A stretch of DNA of 64,000 bases from Bacteroidota bacterium. Lineage in GTDB: Bacteria > Bacteroidota > Bacteroidia > B-17B0 > Aurantibacillaceae. Positions 8,306 through 17,213 of this stretch are shown one piece after another. A program made the translations under genes and the position numbers. The stretch spans positions 59,033 through 123,032 of the forward strand of contig JAFDYI010000014.1 of the NCBI GenBank assembly GCA_018267475.1, in the 5' to 3' direction. The notes beneath the pieces were generated by a model that had not been told where the DNA came from, did not search any database, and was given only the letters and a program-made list of their open reading frames with translations. Each line of letters begins with the position of its first letter. Position 1 is the stretch's first letter.

Positions 8306-8323
8306 ATACCTATAAGTAGGTAT
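8306..8323. promoter_or_regulatory. Palindromic operator candidate upstream of PorE-like gene
   Basis: ATACCTA-TAAG-TAGGTAT is a perfect inverted repeat with 7-bp arms and a 4-base spacer, about 120 bases before the PorE-like start. The same TACCTA-N4-TAGGTA half-sites recur at 30829-30844 upstream of the giant T9SS protein. A binding site for a dimeric regulator is the simplest reading. The gap between 8177 and 8441 otherwise holds only AT-rich promoter-like sequence. Confidence 0.5.
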
Positions 8324-8441
8324 GGCGAATAAAAAAATTAGACCAAAAGCCCCTTTTTTAGGCCAAATAAAAAGATTTTTTTTTTTGTATTTAACTATTT
8401 TTATATATTAGCGGTCGTTTTACAATTAAAAAACAAATCGT

Positions 8442-10544
8442 ATGATAAAGAAAATTACATTGACTGTTGCTTTTTCAGCAGCGTTGTTTGTAGGTGGGTT
8501 TGCACAAAAAAACCCGCTGAAAGAAGCTGATAATGCCTTTGCTAACAAAGAGTATTTTACAGCCGTAGATTGGTATAAGAAAGCCTATACCAAAGAAAAA
8601 AAGAAGGAAAAGAAGGCAAAAATCTTGTTTCAAACAGCCGAAAGCTACTATCGTATCAACGATTTAAACGAGGCCGTAACTTTTTATTTAAAAGCGATTG
8701 CAGCCAACTACCCCGATCCTATTTCGCATTTCCGTATAGGGCAGGCCAAAAAAGCACAAAAATTGTACAACGAAGCTATTACCGAGTTTGAAAAGTACAA
8801 AAAAGAAGTGCCTTCTGATGCACGTGCCGAAAGCGCAATAAAATCATGCGAATTGGCTCAAAAATGGGTAGATAGCCCTACACGCCACAAAGTGGATAAC
8901 ATGCCCTTTAACAGCAAAGAAGAAGATTTCTCTCCTGCTTTTTCGGATAAGAAAAATACGTCTTTGTATTTCACCTCTACCCGTGATGGTTCTACCGGAG
9001 GAAAAATTGACGGAACAACCGGAAGTTTAAGTTCGGATATATACGAAACCAAACTAGGCAAAGATGGTAAATGGAGCACCCCAACCCCCCTTGGCCCTCC
9101 TATCAATACGCCTAGCAACGAAGGACAAGCCGTAGTAAGCCGTAAAGGAGACTTTATGATATTTACGCGCTGCGGGCAAGTAAAAAACAAAAACATTACC
9201 TGCCAATTGTTTATCGCAAAAAAACAAGGTCCGGCTTGGGCAGAACCCGAATTGCTTCCTTTTAATGTAGATAGCTCTTATTTTGAACACCCTGCTCTTT
9301 CTCCTGACGGAAACACCTTATACTTCTCTTCAAACATGGCAGGAGGAAAAGGTAAAAACGATATTTGGATAAGCACTTTTGATAAAAAAGGCAAAGCATG
9401 GGGCGCCCCGGTAAATGCAGGTGCCGCAGTAAACACCAGCGAAAACGAAGGCTATCCTTACCTACACCCCGATGGGAAAACTTTATACTTTGCCTCAACC
9501 GGCTTATTAGGTATGGGTGGACTTGATATTTACAAAATTACCGCAGATAAAAGCGGCTCTTTTTCAGGGCAACCCGAAAACTTGAAATACCCATTAAACT
9601 CACCCGATGATGACTTTGGGATTATTTTTGATGGAAACAAAGACCGCGGATACCTTTCTTCAAACCGCGAAGGCGGAAAAGGAAAAGACGATATTTGGTC
9701 TTTTTACCTACCGCCATTGGTGTTTAATGTGAGCGGTATCGTTACCAACTCGTTAGACAAAACTCCGGTGCCTAACTGCCCTATCATCATCAAAGGTTCT
9801 GATGGTACTTTAGCCCAATCGGCTGCAGATAAAGATGGTAATTACACCATTAAACTAAGCCCCGGCGTATCATACGAAATTTACACTCAAACCAACAAAG
9901 ATTTAAAAACAGCTTCGGCTCCTTTAAGTTTCTTAGCCTCTGATGACAGAGGTAAATTTACTACCGTAGATGTAAACGAATCAACCAACTTTAAAAAAGA
10001 TTTTCAATTAGTTCCGGTACAAGCCGAGATTAAGTTCCCTGCGGTATTATACGCTTTGGGTAAATCAGAACTTTTGATTGATCCAACAGGCTCTGCCAAA
10101 GGAAACGATACACACAAACCTCTTAACTCTCAAGACTCTTTGAACTACCTATACAAAACATTGATGGATAACCCCACCATTGTAGTAGAGTTGAGCGCCC
10201 ACACCGATAGCCGTGGTAGCGACAAATTAAACGACCCCTTATCGCAAGCGCGTGCGCAAACCTGCGTAGATTATTTAATATCTAAAGGTATTCCTAAAGA
10301 GCGTATGGTAGCAAAAGGCTGGGGTAAACACAAATTAAAAATAAGCGATGCCCAAATAGCTAAAGCTAAAACAAAAGAAGAAAAAGAAGCTTTGCACGCT
10401 ATTAACCGTCGTACCGTGTTCCGCATCTTAAATTGGGATTACGTAGATCCTAAAGCACCTAAAACAGAAATTCCTAAATACCATCCTAAAGTAAGCGGCG
10501 AAGAAGACTCAAGTCAAATAGAAGACGCCCCTGCCGACAAATAG
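8442..10544 (+). CDS. PorE-like OmpA-family protein (TPR, PD40, CRD, OmpA)
   Basis: An exported envelope protein (signal peptide MIKKITLTVAFSAALFVGGF, cleavage near AQ). Domains in order: tetratricopeptide helices (about 22-150, e.g. NKEYFTAVDWYKKAY); a WD40/PD40 beta-propeller (about 165-430) with repeated HPALSPDGNTLYFSSN-type blades; a carboxypeptidase-regulatory-like fold (about 430-530); and an OmpA peptidoglycan-binding domain (about 545-670) with ELSAHTDSRGSDKLNDPLSQ and RAQTCVDYLISKGI. This order is that of PorE, a T9SS component linking the outer-membrane machinery to peptidoglycan, but Bacteroidota carry several paralogues, so the exact role is open. PorE is a lipoprotein; I see no lipobox here. 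A strong terminator follows. Confidence 0.85.
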   Translation: MIKKITLTVAFSAALFVGGFAQKNPLKEADNAFANKEYFTAVDWYKKAYTKEKKKEKKAKILFQTAESYYRINDLNEAVTFYLKAIAANYPDPISHFRIGQAKKAQKLYNEAITEFEKYKKEVPSDARAESAIKSCELAQKWVDSPTRHKVDNMPFNSKEEDFSPAFSDKKNTSLYFTSTRDGSTGGKIDGTTGSLSSDIYETKLGKDGKWSTPTPLGPPINTPSNEGQAVVSRKGDFMIFTRCGQVKNKNITCQLFIAKKQGPAWAEPELLPFNVDSSYFEHPALSPDGNTLYFSSNMAGGKGKNDIWISTFDKKGKAWGAPVNAGAAVNTSENEGYPYLHPDGKTLYFASTGLLGMGGLDIYKITADKSGSFSGQPENLKYPLNSPDDDFGIIFDGNKDRGYLSSNREGGKGKDDIWSFYLPPLVFNVSGIVTNSLDKTPVPNCPIIIKGSDGTLAQSAADKDGNYTIKLSPGVSYEIYTQTNKDLKTASAPLSFLASDDRGKFTTVDVNESTNFKKDFQLVPVQAEIKFPAVLYALGKSELLIDPTGSAKGNDTHKPLNSQDSLNYLYKTLMDNPTIVVELSAHTDSRGSDKLNDPLSQARAQTCVDYLISKGIPKERMVAKGWGKHKLKISDAQIAKAKTKEEKEALHAINRRTVFRILNWDYVDPKAPKTEIPKYHPKVSGEEDSSQIEDAPADK

Positions 10545-10560
10545 TATTTGTAAAACGAAA

Positions 10561-10592
10561 AAAGAGCCGCCTAATTAGGCGGCTCTTTTTTT
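10561..10592 (+). terminator. Terminator of the PorE-like gene
   Basis: The stem AGAGCCGCCT / AGGCGGCTCT with a short AATT loop is followed by seven T. It isolates the envelope gene from the sphingolipid operon. Confidence 0.93.
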
Positions 10593-10702
10593 ATAGGCAT
10601 ATACCCTAAAAGTGGGCTTATTTCCATTATAAGCAAGAGAAAAAAGTTCCAAATGTTCTTTTGTTGTTAAAAACCAATTGTTGTATTATTCTAATTTATT
10701 TA

Positions 10703-10710
10703 TATCTTTG
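10703..10710 (+). promoter_or_regulatory. -7 promoter element of the sphingolipid operon
   Basis: TATCTTTG matches TAnnTTTG. A -33-like TTGTTG at 10678-10683 lies 19 bases upstream, the expected spacing. The leader to the ACP start is about 45 bases. Confidence 0.7.
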
Positions 10711-10759
10711 CCCCTTTAAAAAACATAGTACTAATCATTAAACCCAATTAAAATCCATT

Positions 10760-10999
10760 ATGGAACAACAAGAAATTTTAACAGTAATTGAAAAACACCT
10801 AAAAAAATCAGTATCTAGCGTTAGCGGCAATATAGACGCCGCAAAATCGTTTGTAGATTATGGCGCCAACAGCTTGGATATTGTTGAAATAGTATCGGGT
10901 TCTATGCGTGAACTAAAAATTAAAATACCACGCACCGAACTTTCTGATATTAAAAACATTCAAGGTTTGGTAGATAAATTTACGGCACACGCCAACTAA
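10760..10999 (+). CDS. Acyl carrier protein of the sphingolipid operon
   Basis: A 79-residue acyl carrier protein. The 4'-phosphopantetheine attachment serine is Ser38 in DYGANSLDIVEIV; the usual Asp before this Ser is Asn here, a mark of specialised rather than general fatty-acid ACPs. Directly behind it are an enoyl-reductase-like SDR, serine palmitoyltransferase and ketosphinganine reductase, so it probably supplies the acyl chain for the first step of sphingolipid synthesis, like the dedicated ACP next to spt in Sphingomonas and Caulobacter. First gene of a four-gene operon; the next gene starts 5 bases after its stop. Confidence 0.9.
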   Translation: MEQQEILTVIEKHLKKSVSSVSGNIDAAKSFVDYGANSLDIVEIVSGSMRELKIKIPRTELSDIKNIQGLVDKFTAHAN

Positions 11000-11004
11000 T
11001 TTAT

Positions 11005-11838
11005 ATGAGTCATTTTTTAGATTTTTCGGGAAAAACGGTACTCATTACCGGGGGGACGCGCGGCATTGGTTTAGAAACGGGTTTGTCTTTTGCTAAACGA
11101 GGCGCCCTGTGTGTGCTTACCTATAGCTGGGGCGACCACGATGAGAAATCTATATATCAAGCTTTTGAAAAAGAAAAAGCACCTAAACCCATACTATTGC
11201 AAGCCGATGTATCAAACGATGTGGATACTCAAAATTTGCTGGACGCCTTAAAAAAACAAGGCATCAATCAGATAGACATTTTTATCAGCAACGTATCGGC
11301 TGCACAGGTAGTTAATAGTTTTGAAGATTATTCGTTAAAAGGCCTTAAAAAAAGCATTTCCTACTCGGCCTTTCCGATGGTAGCTTATACAAAAAAAATA
11401 CACTCAACTTTTGGCAAGTATCCCAAATATATTATGGGAGTATCTTCTACCGGCCCTACCAACTATTCTATAGGATACGACTACGTGGCTGCTTCAAAAA
11501 CAGTGATGGAAATTTTTGTAAAATACCTAAATTACCGTTTAAGGCAAGAAGGAGTGTGCATCAACGCTGTGCGCTCGCGTGCTATAAAAACACAATCGTT
11601 GGAAAATACGTTTGGAAAAGATTTAGCTGAATTTACAAAAAAATACGTGCCAGACAACTATTGGATACAACCTCAAGAACTCTCTGAGGCCTTAGTAGCT
11701 CTTTGCTCAGGTTATTGTGATTCCATATCAGGACAAATTATTACCGTAGATAAAGGAACTACTTTTTTTGATAATTTAATGGAGATTTATACTCGCGCAC
11801 AAAAAGTAAATCGCGCGCAAACCAGCCCCAAAGCATAA
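11005..11838 (+). CDS. SDR oxidoreductase, FabL-like (Y-x6-K) enoyl-reductase type
   Basis: A 277-residue short-chain dehydrogenase. The Rossmann motif is TGGTRGIG (residues 15-22). The catalytic region GVSSTGPTNYSIGYDYVAAS followed by K gives a Tyr-x6-Lys arrangement, as in enoyl-ACP reductases FabI and FabL, not the Tyr-x3-Lys of ordinary SDRs. The C-terminal GQIITVDKGTTF also resembles FabL. A separate classical FabI is encoded at 51.3 kb, so this one probably has a pathway-specific task, perhaps reducing an unsaturated acyl-ACP that feeds serine palmitoyltransferase. It sits between the ACP and spt genes. Substrate is inferred from context only. Confidence 0.82.
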   Translation: MSHFLDFSGKTVLITGGTRGIGLETGLSFAKRGALCVLTYSWGDHDEKSIYQAFEKEKAPKPILLQADVSNDVDTQNLLDALKKQGINQIDIFISNVSAAQVVNSFEDYSLKGLKKSISYSAFPMVAYTKKIHSTFGKYPKYIMGVSSTGPTNYSIGYDYVAASKTVMEIFVKYLNYRLRQEGVCINAVRSRAIKTQSLENTFGKDLAEFTKKYVPDNYWIQPQELSEALVALCSGYCDSISGQIITVDKGTTFFDNLMEIYTRAQKVNRAQTSPKA

Positions 11839-11856
11839 ATTTTTAATACAAAAACC

Positions 11857-13164
11857 ATGTCAGCCAATACATTAGATGCAAGCTTAGCCAAGCACGTGCG
11901 CGAAAAATACGCCGATTATACGTATGATATGTTCATGATGAACATGAGCGCCGAGCTAGAAGAAATGCAGCTTTTTTCGGAATATGTGGACGTACTAAAC
12001 GAAAAAAAGATATACACCTTTGAAGCCGCTCGCGGCGGTACACAAGGGCCTGAAAACGACCTGGATCGTTTTAATGGAGAAAAAGTACACGTAGTGAACC
12101 TATCGAGCTATAACTACTTAGGTTTTAGCTACCACCCCGATGTAATAAAAGCCGCACAAGATGCCGTTGCTAAATACGGCTTAGGCGCATCAAGTTCGCC
12201 GGTTATTAGCGGAACCTATACCGTACATAAACAATTAGAAGAAGCACTTGTTAAGTTCTTTGGCCTACCCGGTCGCGGTGTTTCCTTATTTACAGCCGGA
12301 TACAGTGTAAACCTAGGCGCTATATCGGCGTTTATCAAACCCGGCCACCATGTTATTATGGATTCAGCTTCGCACATGTCCATCGTAGAAGGAGCTAAGC
12401 TATCCGGAGGAGAAACGTCTTTTTTTCGCCATAACGATATGGCCCACTTAGAAGAATTATTAAAAGAAAAATGCGACGAATTTACACGCGTACTTATTTG
12501 CGTAGAAGGTATTTACAGTGGCGATGGCGATTACGGTAACATAAAAGATGTAGTGCGTTTAGCCAAAAAATACGGAGCCTTTACCTTAGTAGATGAGGCA
12601 CACTCGGCCTTAGTGTCGGGCAAGCACGGGCGCGGCGTGTGCGAGCAGCAAGGTGTGTTAGAAGAAGTAGATTTGTATGTAATGACCTTTAGCAAAGCCT
12701 TTGGCGGAGTAGGAGGGGCCGTGTATGCTAAAAAAGAAATTACCCAATATATGAACTGGTATGCCAAATGCCGTATGTTTTCTTGCGCTTTAGACCCCGC
12801 CGTTACCGGTGGAATGGCAAAAGTAATAGAGTTGGCCGGAGGGCCTTTGGGCAACGAAAGAAGAGAACGCATAAAAGAAAACGCTACTTATTACAGAGGT
12901 TTGTTAGAAGATAAAGTACACGTTACCCCGGGCGATGCGTGGGTAGTAATTGTGCACTTTGGTTCCGAAAGCAAAACCTTAGCCTTAAACGATTATTTAC
13001 AACGCGAAGGCTTAGACACCAGCATCATTCAGTTTCCGGCGGTACCGCGCAACGAAGCCCGCATTCGTATGTTTATCACCTCCGAACATACTAAAGAACA
13101 ATTAAAAAAAGCAGCCGACATTATTGTATCAGCCGCACAAAAATTCGATTTCCTAAAAAAATAA
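11857..13164 (+). CDS. spt: Serine palmitoyltransferase
   Basis: A PLP-dependent alpha-oxoamine synthase that condenses serine with a long acyl thioester to 3-ketosphinganine, the committed step of sphingolipid synthesis. The signature SSYNYLGFSYHPDVIKAA opens the fold. DEAHSALVSGKHGRG holds the PLP-contacting Asp246 and His249. The Schiff-base lysine is Lys280 in MTFSKAFGGVGGAVYA. The relatives KBL (glycine) and BioF (alanine) are less likely because a ketosphinganine reductase and an ACP flank it. The N-terminal extension of about 60 residues is usual for Bacteroidota SPT. Length is 435; the next gene follows after 3 bases. Confidence 0.92.
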   Translation: MSANTLDASLAKHVREKYADYTYDMFMMNMSAELEEMQLFSEYVDVLNEKKIYTFEAARGGTQGPENDLDRFNGEKVHVVNLSSYNYLGFSYHPDVIKAAQDAVAKYGLGASSSPVISGTYTVHKQLEEALVKFFGLPGRGVSLFTAGYSVNLGAISAFIKPGHHVIMDSASHMSIVEGAKLSGGETSFFRHNDMAHLEELLKEKCDEFTRVLICVEGIYSGDGDYGNIKDVVRLAKKYGAFTLVDEAHSALVSGKHGRGVCEQQGVLEEVDLYVMTFSKAFGGVGGAVYAKKEITQYMNWYAKCRMFSCALDPAVTGGMAKVIELAGGPLGNERRERIKENATYYRGLLEDKVHVTPGDAWVVIVHFGSESKTLALNDYLQREGLDTSIIQFPAVPRNEARIRMFITSEHTKEQLKKAADIIVSAAQKFDFLKK

Positions 13165-13167
13165 AAT

Positions 13168-13953
13168 ATGAGTAAAGTAGCATTAGTAACAGGTGGCTCT
13201 TCCGGATTGGGATTTGCCCTATCCGAACTATTAGGTAAACAAGGTTACACCATTATAGTAGTTGCCCGCAATCAAGAAAAAATAAACCAAGCGGTAAGCA
13301 AATTGGGCAGCAAAAGTATTAAAGCACAAGGCATTTCTTGCGATATAAGCAACGAAGCCAGCCTAAAAGCTACCTACGAAAAAGTAAAAGCCGAATACGG
13401 AAAAATAGATTATTTAGTATTAAACGCAGGCGTGGTTACAACGAAGTTGCTATCAGACTATAAAGAAACTTCAGAACTAAAGCAAGATTTAGAAATTGAT
13501 TTAATAGGTACTATTTTATCGGCACATGCCTTTTTACCCTTGTTGCAAGCAGGCTCTAAAGTATTGATGATATCATCAGGCTTTGGGTTAATGGGCGCTG
13601 CCGGCTACTCTATGTACTGTGCTGCTAAAGCGGGTGTTATCAATTTTGGCGAAAGTTTACGCCGTGAATTGTTAAGCAAAAACATAAACGTATATGTAGC
13701 TTGCCCCGGCGATATGGATACACCGCAGTTTCACGAAGAGGTAAAAAATGCACCCGCCTGGATGAAAAAAGAAACGCCGCGCAAGTTGATGAAAACAGAA
13801 ACGGTAGCCGAAAAAATTTTAAAGCAAGCTCAAGGACATAAAAAATACCTTATTGTACCCTCAGGCGATGTAAACACCTTGGTTATTTTAAGCAAAATTT
13901 TACCTCGCAAATTTCGCGATTCCCTGTTGGATAAAATGTTCCCGCGCCCCTAG
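13168..13953 (+). CDS. 3-ketosphinganine reductase (KDSR-like SDR)
   Basis: A 261-residue short-chain dehydrogenase with TGGSSGLG at residues 8-15 and the catalytic block SSGFGLMGAAGYSMYCAAKA, an ordinary Tyr-x3-Lys. The following VACPGDMDTPQFHEE corresponds to the PPDTDTPGF signature of eukaryotic 3-ketodihydrosphingosine reductase, supporting reduction of 3-ketosphinganine to sphinganine with NADPH. The C-terminus (about residues 225-261) is hydrophobic and basic, as in membrane-associated KDSR. Last gene of the operon. No ceramide synthase is present in the window. Confidence 0.87.
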   Translation: MSKVALVTGGSSGLGFALSELLGKQGYTIIVVARNQEKINQAVSKLGSKSIKAQGISCDISNEASLKATYEKVKAEYGKIDYLVLNAGVVTTKLLSDYKETSELKQDLEIDLIGTILSAHAFLPLLQAGSKVLMISSGFGLMGAAGYSMYCAAKAGVINFGESLRRELLSKNINVYVACPGDMDTPQFHEEVKNAPAWMKKETPRKLMKTETVAEKILKQAQGHKKYLIVPSGDVNTLVILSKILPRKFRDSLLDKMFPRP

Positions 13954-14004
13954 TTTTTTACCTTTTATCGGGTGCTAAAAAAGAAATTTGTAAGCAAATT
14001 TTTA

Positions 14005-14012
14005 TACCTTTG
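14005..14012 (+). promoter_or_regulatory. -7 promoter element of tig
   Basis: TACCTTTG, 29 bases before the trigger factor start. A TTTG lies 14 bases upstream, somewhat close for a -33 element. Confidence 0.6.
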
Positions 14013-14041
14013 CGCCCTTATTTTTATATAAACGAGCAAAA

Positions 14042-15382
14042 ATGAATATCACCAAAGAAAACATTGACCATTTAAACGCAGTTGTAACCATACAAGTGGC
14101 TCCTGCTGATTACGAAAAACAAGTAGAAGATGCCGTAAAAAAAGCACAACGCAACATCGCTATACCCGGTTTTAGAGCCGGAAAAGTGCCCGCCGGAATG
14201 GTGAAAAAAATGTATGGAAAATCAATCTTAGCCGAAGAGATAAATAAAATATTGAACAAAAATTTGCACGAATATATTACGGAAAATAATATAGAAATTT
14301 TAGGCAACCCGTTACCTAAAGCAGATGAAAACAAAACCTGGGAAAACGGAAGCAATTTTACCTTTCAATACGATTTAGGCTTGGCGCCGGCTTTTACGGT
14401 AGATGTATTTAAAAGCACCCCGTTTCCTTATGAAACGGTGCAGGTAGATGATAAAATAGTGGAAAAATACATGGCCGACATTCGCCGTAATTTTGGAAAA
14501 CCCGTAACACCCGATGTTGCCTCTGAAAAAGACGTTGTGTTTGTGGATATAAATGAGTTGGACGAAACCGGAAGCATTAAAGCCGGAGGTGTTTACAAAT
14601 CTACCAGCATTGGTATAGAGCGCCTAAAAAGCGAAGCCGCCCAAAAGAAATTGATAGGTGCAAAAAAAGAAGATAAGATAGTTATAAAAGCCAACGAATT
14701 GTATGAAGATGCCATAGATCGCTCCGTATCTTTAGGTATTGATAAAGAAATGGCCGCAAGCTTTACAGCTCCTTTGCAGCTTAGCGTAAAAAACATCGCC
14801 CGCATGGAAGATGCAGAACTGAATGAAGAACTGTTTACTAAGATGTATCCCGATGGTTCTATAAAAACAGAAGAAGAACTACGCAATAAAGTAAAGGCCG
14901 AATTGGCTTTAATGTTTGAGCAAGACAGCGACCGCAAATTTATGTCGGAGGCCGAAAAGATATTGATAGATAGCATAAACCCTGCGCTTCCCGAAGATTT
15001 TTTGAAACGTTGGCTTATGGCTGTAAATGAAAAACCCGTTACCATGGAGCAATTAAATGCCGAGTTTGATTCGTGGGCGCGCTCTATGAAATGGAAATTG
15101 ATAGAAAATAAAATTATTAAAGCCAACAACATTACCGTTACAACAGACGAAGCTACGGAAGAAGCGCGTCGCGTTGTACGCAACCACTTTGCTCGCTACG
15201 GGCAAAACCCATCGGAAGAAGAGATAGAAAAAAATGTAAAGTCGATTCTTCGAAAAGAAAAAGAGGTGGATCAGTTGTATGAAAATTTATACCGAGGTAA
15301 AGTCTTAAATCTGTTTAAAACTACCGGTCAGTTGGCTAAAAAGGAAGTAAGCTATAACGAGTTTTTTGGCGTAAAAGAATAA
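14042..15382 (+). CDS. tig: Trigger factor
   Basis: A ribosome-associated chaperone and peptidyl-prolyl isomerase. The N-terminal ribosome-binding domain contains the loop GFRAGKVPAGMVKKMYGKSI at about residues 43-62, matching the canonical GFRxGKxP. The middle FKBP-like domain is divergent, as is usual in Bacteroidota (residues about 150-245). The C-terminal helical arms cover residues 270-446. Length 446 is normal. The convergent M42-type peptidase gene begins 6 bases after its stop. Confidence 0.94.
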   Translation: MNITKENIDHLNAVVTIQVAPADYEKQVEDAVKKAQRNIAIPGFRAGKVPAGMVKKMYGKSILAEEINKILNKNLHEYITENNIEILGNPLPKADENKTWENGSNFTFQYDLGLAPAFTVDVFKSTPFPYETVQVDDKIVEKYMADIRRNFGKPVTPDVASEKDVVFVDINELDETGSIKAGGVYKSTSIGIERLKSEAAQKKLIGAKKEDKIVIKANELYEDAIDRSVSLGIDKEMAASFTAPLQLSVKNIARMEDAELNEELFTKMYPDGSIKTEEELRNKVKAELALMFEQDSDRKFMSEAEKILIDSINPALPEDFLKRWLMAVNEKPVTMEQLNAEFDSWARSMKWKLIENKIIKANNITVTTDEATEEARRVVRNHFARYGQNPSEEEIEKNVKSILRKEKEVDQLYENLYRGKVLNLFKTTGQLAKKEVSYNEFFGVKE

Positions 15383-15388
15383 TTTTTT

Positions 15389-16303
15389 TTACAGCTCTTT
15401 CATTAAAACCACATACAGCGCCAGCATGGCTTCTATGTCTTTTTTGTGTACTTTTTCGTTAGGCGAATGCACAAAATCTTCGGGGGCTCCTATAAAGCAC
15501 CAATCCCAAGGATAGGCAGCCATCTGCAATTCTTTAGCATCGCTCCCCCCGCTGCCCTCTACCTCTAGTTGAAAAGGAACTTTACTTTTTTGCGCTATAG
15601 AGATAATGCGATTTACGTAGCTTCTTCTAGGTATTAAACTATCTCTCATGCTGATAGCAACTCCTTTGCCGTGCGGTACCCCTTCGGTTACCCAAGTAAT
15701 ATCAGATATAAGTGCTTGTTTTATTTTATACTTCTCTTGCAAAAACTTTTGAATGTAGGATACGCTGCCGCCCCCGTGCTCTTCCCAACAAGAAAACACA
15801 ATAGCTCCATCTTTTAGTGTTTGAGCAAGATGCAACGCGTTGAATACCCCTAAACGATTGTCCATATAACAGCACTGCACATACTCTTTTGTTTCGCGCC
15901 ACTGTGGTTTAAAACACAGTTCGGTGCCTTGTTCCAATATATGTTTTGATTGATAGCTAAGGGCATTATCTTTGTTTTGCAGCAGGGCTTCGCGCCCTTT
16001 TTCGTCTACCAAAACAAAACCGCTATCCGTACGTGGGCCGCCAATTTTTACCAATTGATTTTGGTAGCGCACCGTAAAACCAATGCTATCTATATGGGCA
16101 AAAACAGCTGTGCGCGGCTTGCCAAAAACAAGCACGATACAATCTTGAAAACGCTCCCCTGCGTATATAGTAGGTTGGTGCAACCAATGTTTTTTTTCTT
16201 TCTTGATGTAGTTAAGCAAAAAATTTTTCATGCCTACTTCATTACCCGAAGGGGCGTGCACGGCGCACATTTCTTTTAATAAATCAAAGCTTATAGATTT
16301 CAT
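15389..16303 (-). CDS. M42-type (glutamyl aminopeptidase-like) metallopeptidase
   Basis: A cytoplasmic di-zinc aminopeptidase-like protein of 304 residues. Metal and catalytic residues are visible in order: the His-x-Asp of FAHIDSIGF, the Asp of YMDNRLGVFNA, the Glu-Glu pair of CWEEHGGGSVSY, the Asp of LISDITWVTEG, and the final His of FVHSPNEKVHKKDIEAM. GSGGSDAKELQ is another family mark. It is shorter than many M42 enzymes, and the inserted PDZ-like domain looks reduced. The EamA transporter lies 6 bases upstream, so the two form an operon. Substrate is unknown. Confidence 0.85.
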   Translation of the reverse strand: MKSISFDLLKEMCAVHAPSGNEVGMKNFLLNYIKKEKKHWLHQPTIYAGERFQDCIVLVFGKPRTAVFAHIDSIGFTVRYQNQLVKIGGPRTDSGFVLVDEKGREALLQNKDNALSYQSKHILEQGTELCFKPQWRETKEYVQCCYMDNRLGVFNALHLAQTLKDGAIVFSCWEEHGGGSVSYIQKFLQEKYKIKQALISDITWVTEGVPHGKGVAISMRDSLIPRRSYVNRIISIAQKSKVPFQLEVEGSGGSDAKELQMAAYPWDWCFIGAPEDFVHSPNEKVHKKDIEAMLALYVVLMKEL

Positions 16304-16309
16304 GTTTTT

Positions 16310-17176
16310 TTAATTTGATAAAGCAATACATACAATAGCCAATACACTGAGAGCCAGTCCTACAAAATTTTTAGTATTAAGTTTTTCTGAAAAAAATAAA
16401 TAAGCACAAAGCGTAGAGCCTAGCATTACGCTAATGTTGATAATGGGATACAAAACAGAACTTTGTATAGAACCGTTTTCAATTACTTTCATAATAAAAT
16501 ACACACTGAAATAGTTGGGAGTTCCTAAAACAAGACCTGCTAAAAGCATTTTGGGGTAGGAGATGCTTTCTTTTTTGTAAAAAAACAAAAAAATAAACAA
16601 ACCGATAAGGCCTGCCGAACAAAAGGTAAGACCTAAAAAACAAGCCGTTTCTGTGGAGCTTTGTACTAGTTTTTTTTGAGCAAAGTTTACGGCCGCGTCT
16701 ATAATGCCGCTTCCTAAAAAAACAAATAAGGGTAATAAAAAAGACAGGCCAAAGGCTGTTTTCTTTTTTTCTTGCCGGGCGGGACTAATTAAAAAGATAG
16801 AAAGCAGGGCGATGGCTATGCCGAAAATTTTTAAGCCTTGCAATACGTCTTGATACAAAACAAAAGCCAATACTACCGGAATAACGACGCTCATTTTATT
16901 AGCTACCGAGGTAATGGCAATGCCCGCCTGAGAGGTGCTAACCGATATGGTGTAAAAAACAGAAATAAACAAAGCACCTAAACCAACCGCAGGAAACCAC
17001 AGATGGCCGGCCTCTACATACACGCTCTTAGGTTCTGTAAATAATAAAGAAAAACTGCCTGCCACAAAATAATTAACCACAATAGCCGGAAACGCCGCTA
17101 CATGATACGTTTGAAAAGCCCGCAAAATCAATAACAATAAAATGTTGCAAAGAATTCCTATAATTAAAAAAAACAT
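16310..17176 (-). CDS. EamA/DMT-family transporter
   Basis: A 288-residue membrane protein with about ten hydrophobic segments arranged as two EamA repeats. Each repeat ends in a helix set such as GIAITSVANKMSVVIPVVLA or SVLYPIINISVMLGSTLCAY. Drug/metabolite transporters of this kind export amino acids or small metabolites; the substrate cannot be told from sequence. First gene of a two-gene operon with the M42-type peptidase, which hints at peptide or amino-acid handling. Confidence 0.85.
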   Translation of the reverse strand: MFFLIIGILCNILLLLILRAFQTYHVAAFPAIVVNYFVAGSFSLLFTEPKSVYVEAGHLWFPAVGLGALFISVFYTISVSTSQAGIAITSVANKMSVVIPVVLAFVLYQDVLQGLKIFGIAIALLSIFLISPARQEKKKTAFGLSFLLPLFVFLGSGIIDAAVNFAQKKLVQSSTETACFLGLTFCSAGLIGLFIFLFFYKKESISYPKMLLAGLVLGTPNYFSVYFIMKVIENGSIQSSVLYPIINISVMLGSTLCAYLFFSEKLNTKNFVGLALSVLAIVCIALSN

Positions 17177-17205
17177 AAAGACGGTACGCCACTTTTACTT
17201 CTTAG

Positions 17206-17213
17206 CAAATGTA
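17206..17213 (-). promoter_or_regulatory. -7 promoter element of the EamA operon
   Basis: CAAATGTA on the plus strand is TACATTTG on the minus strand, 29 bases before the transporter start. Confidence 0.6.
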
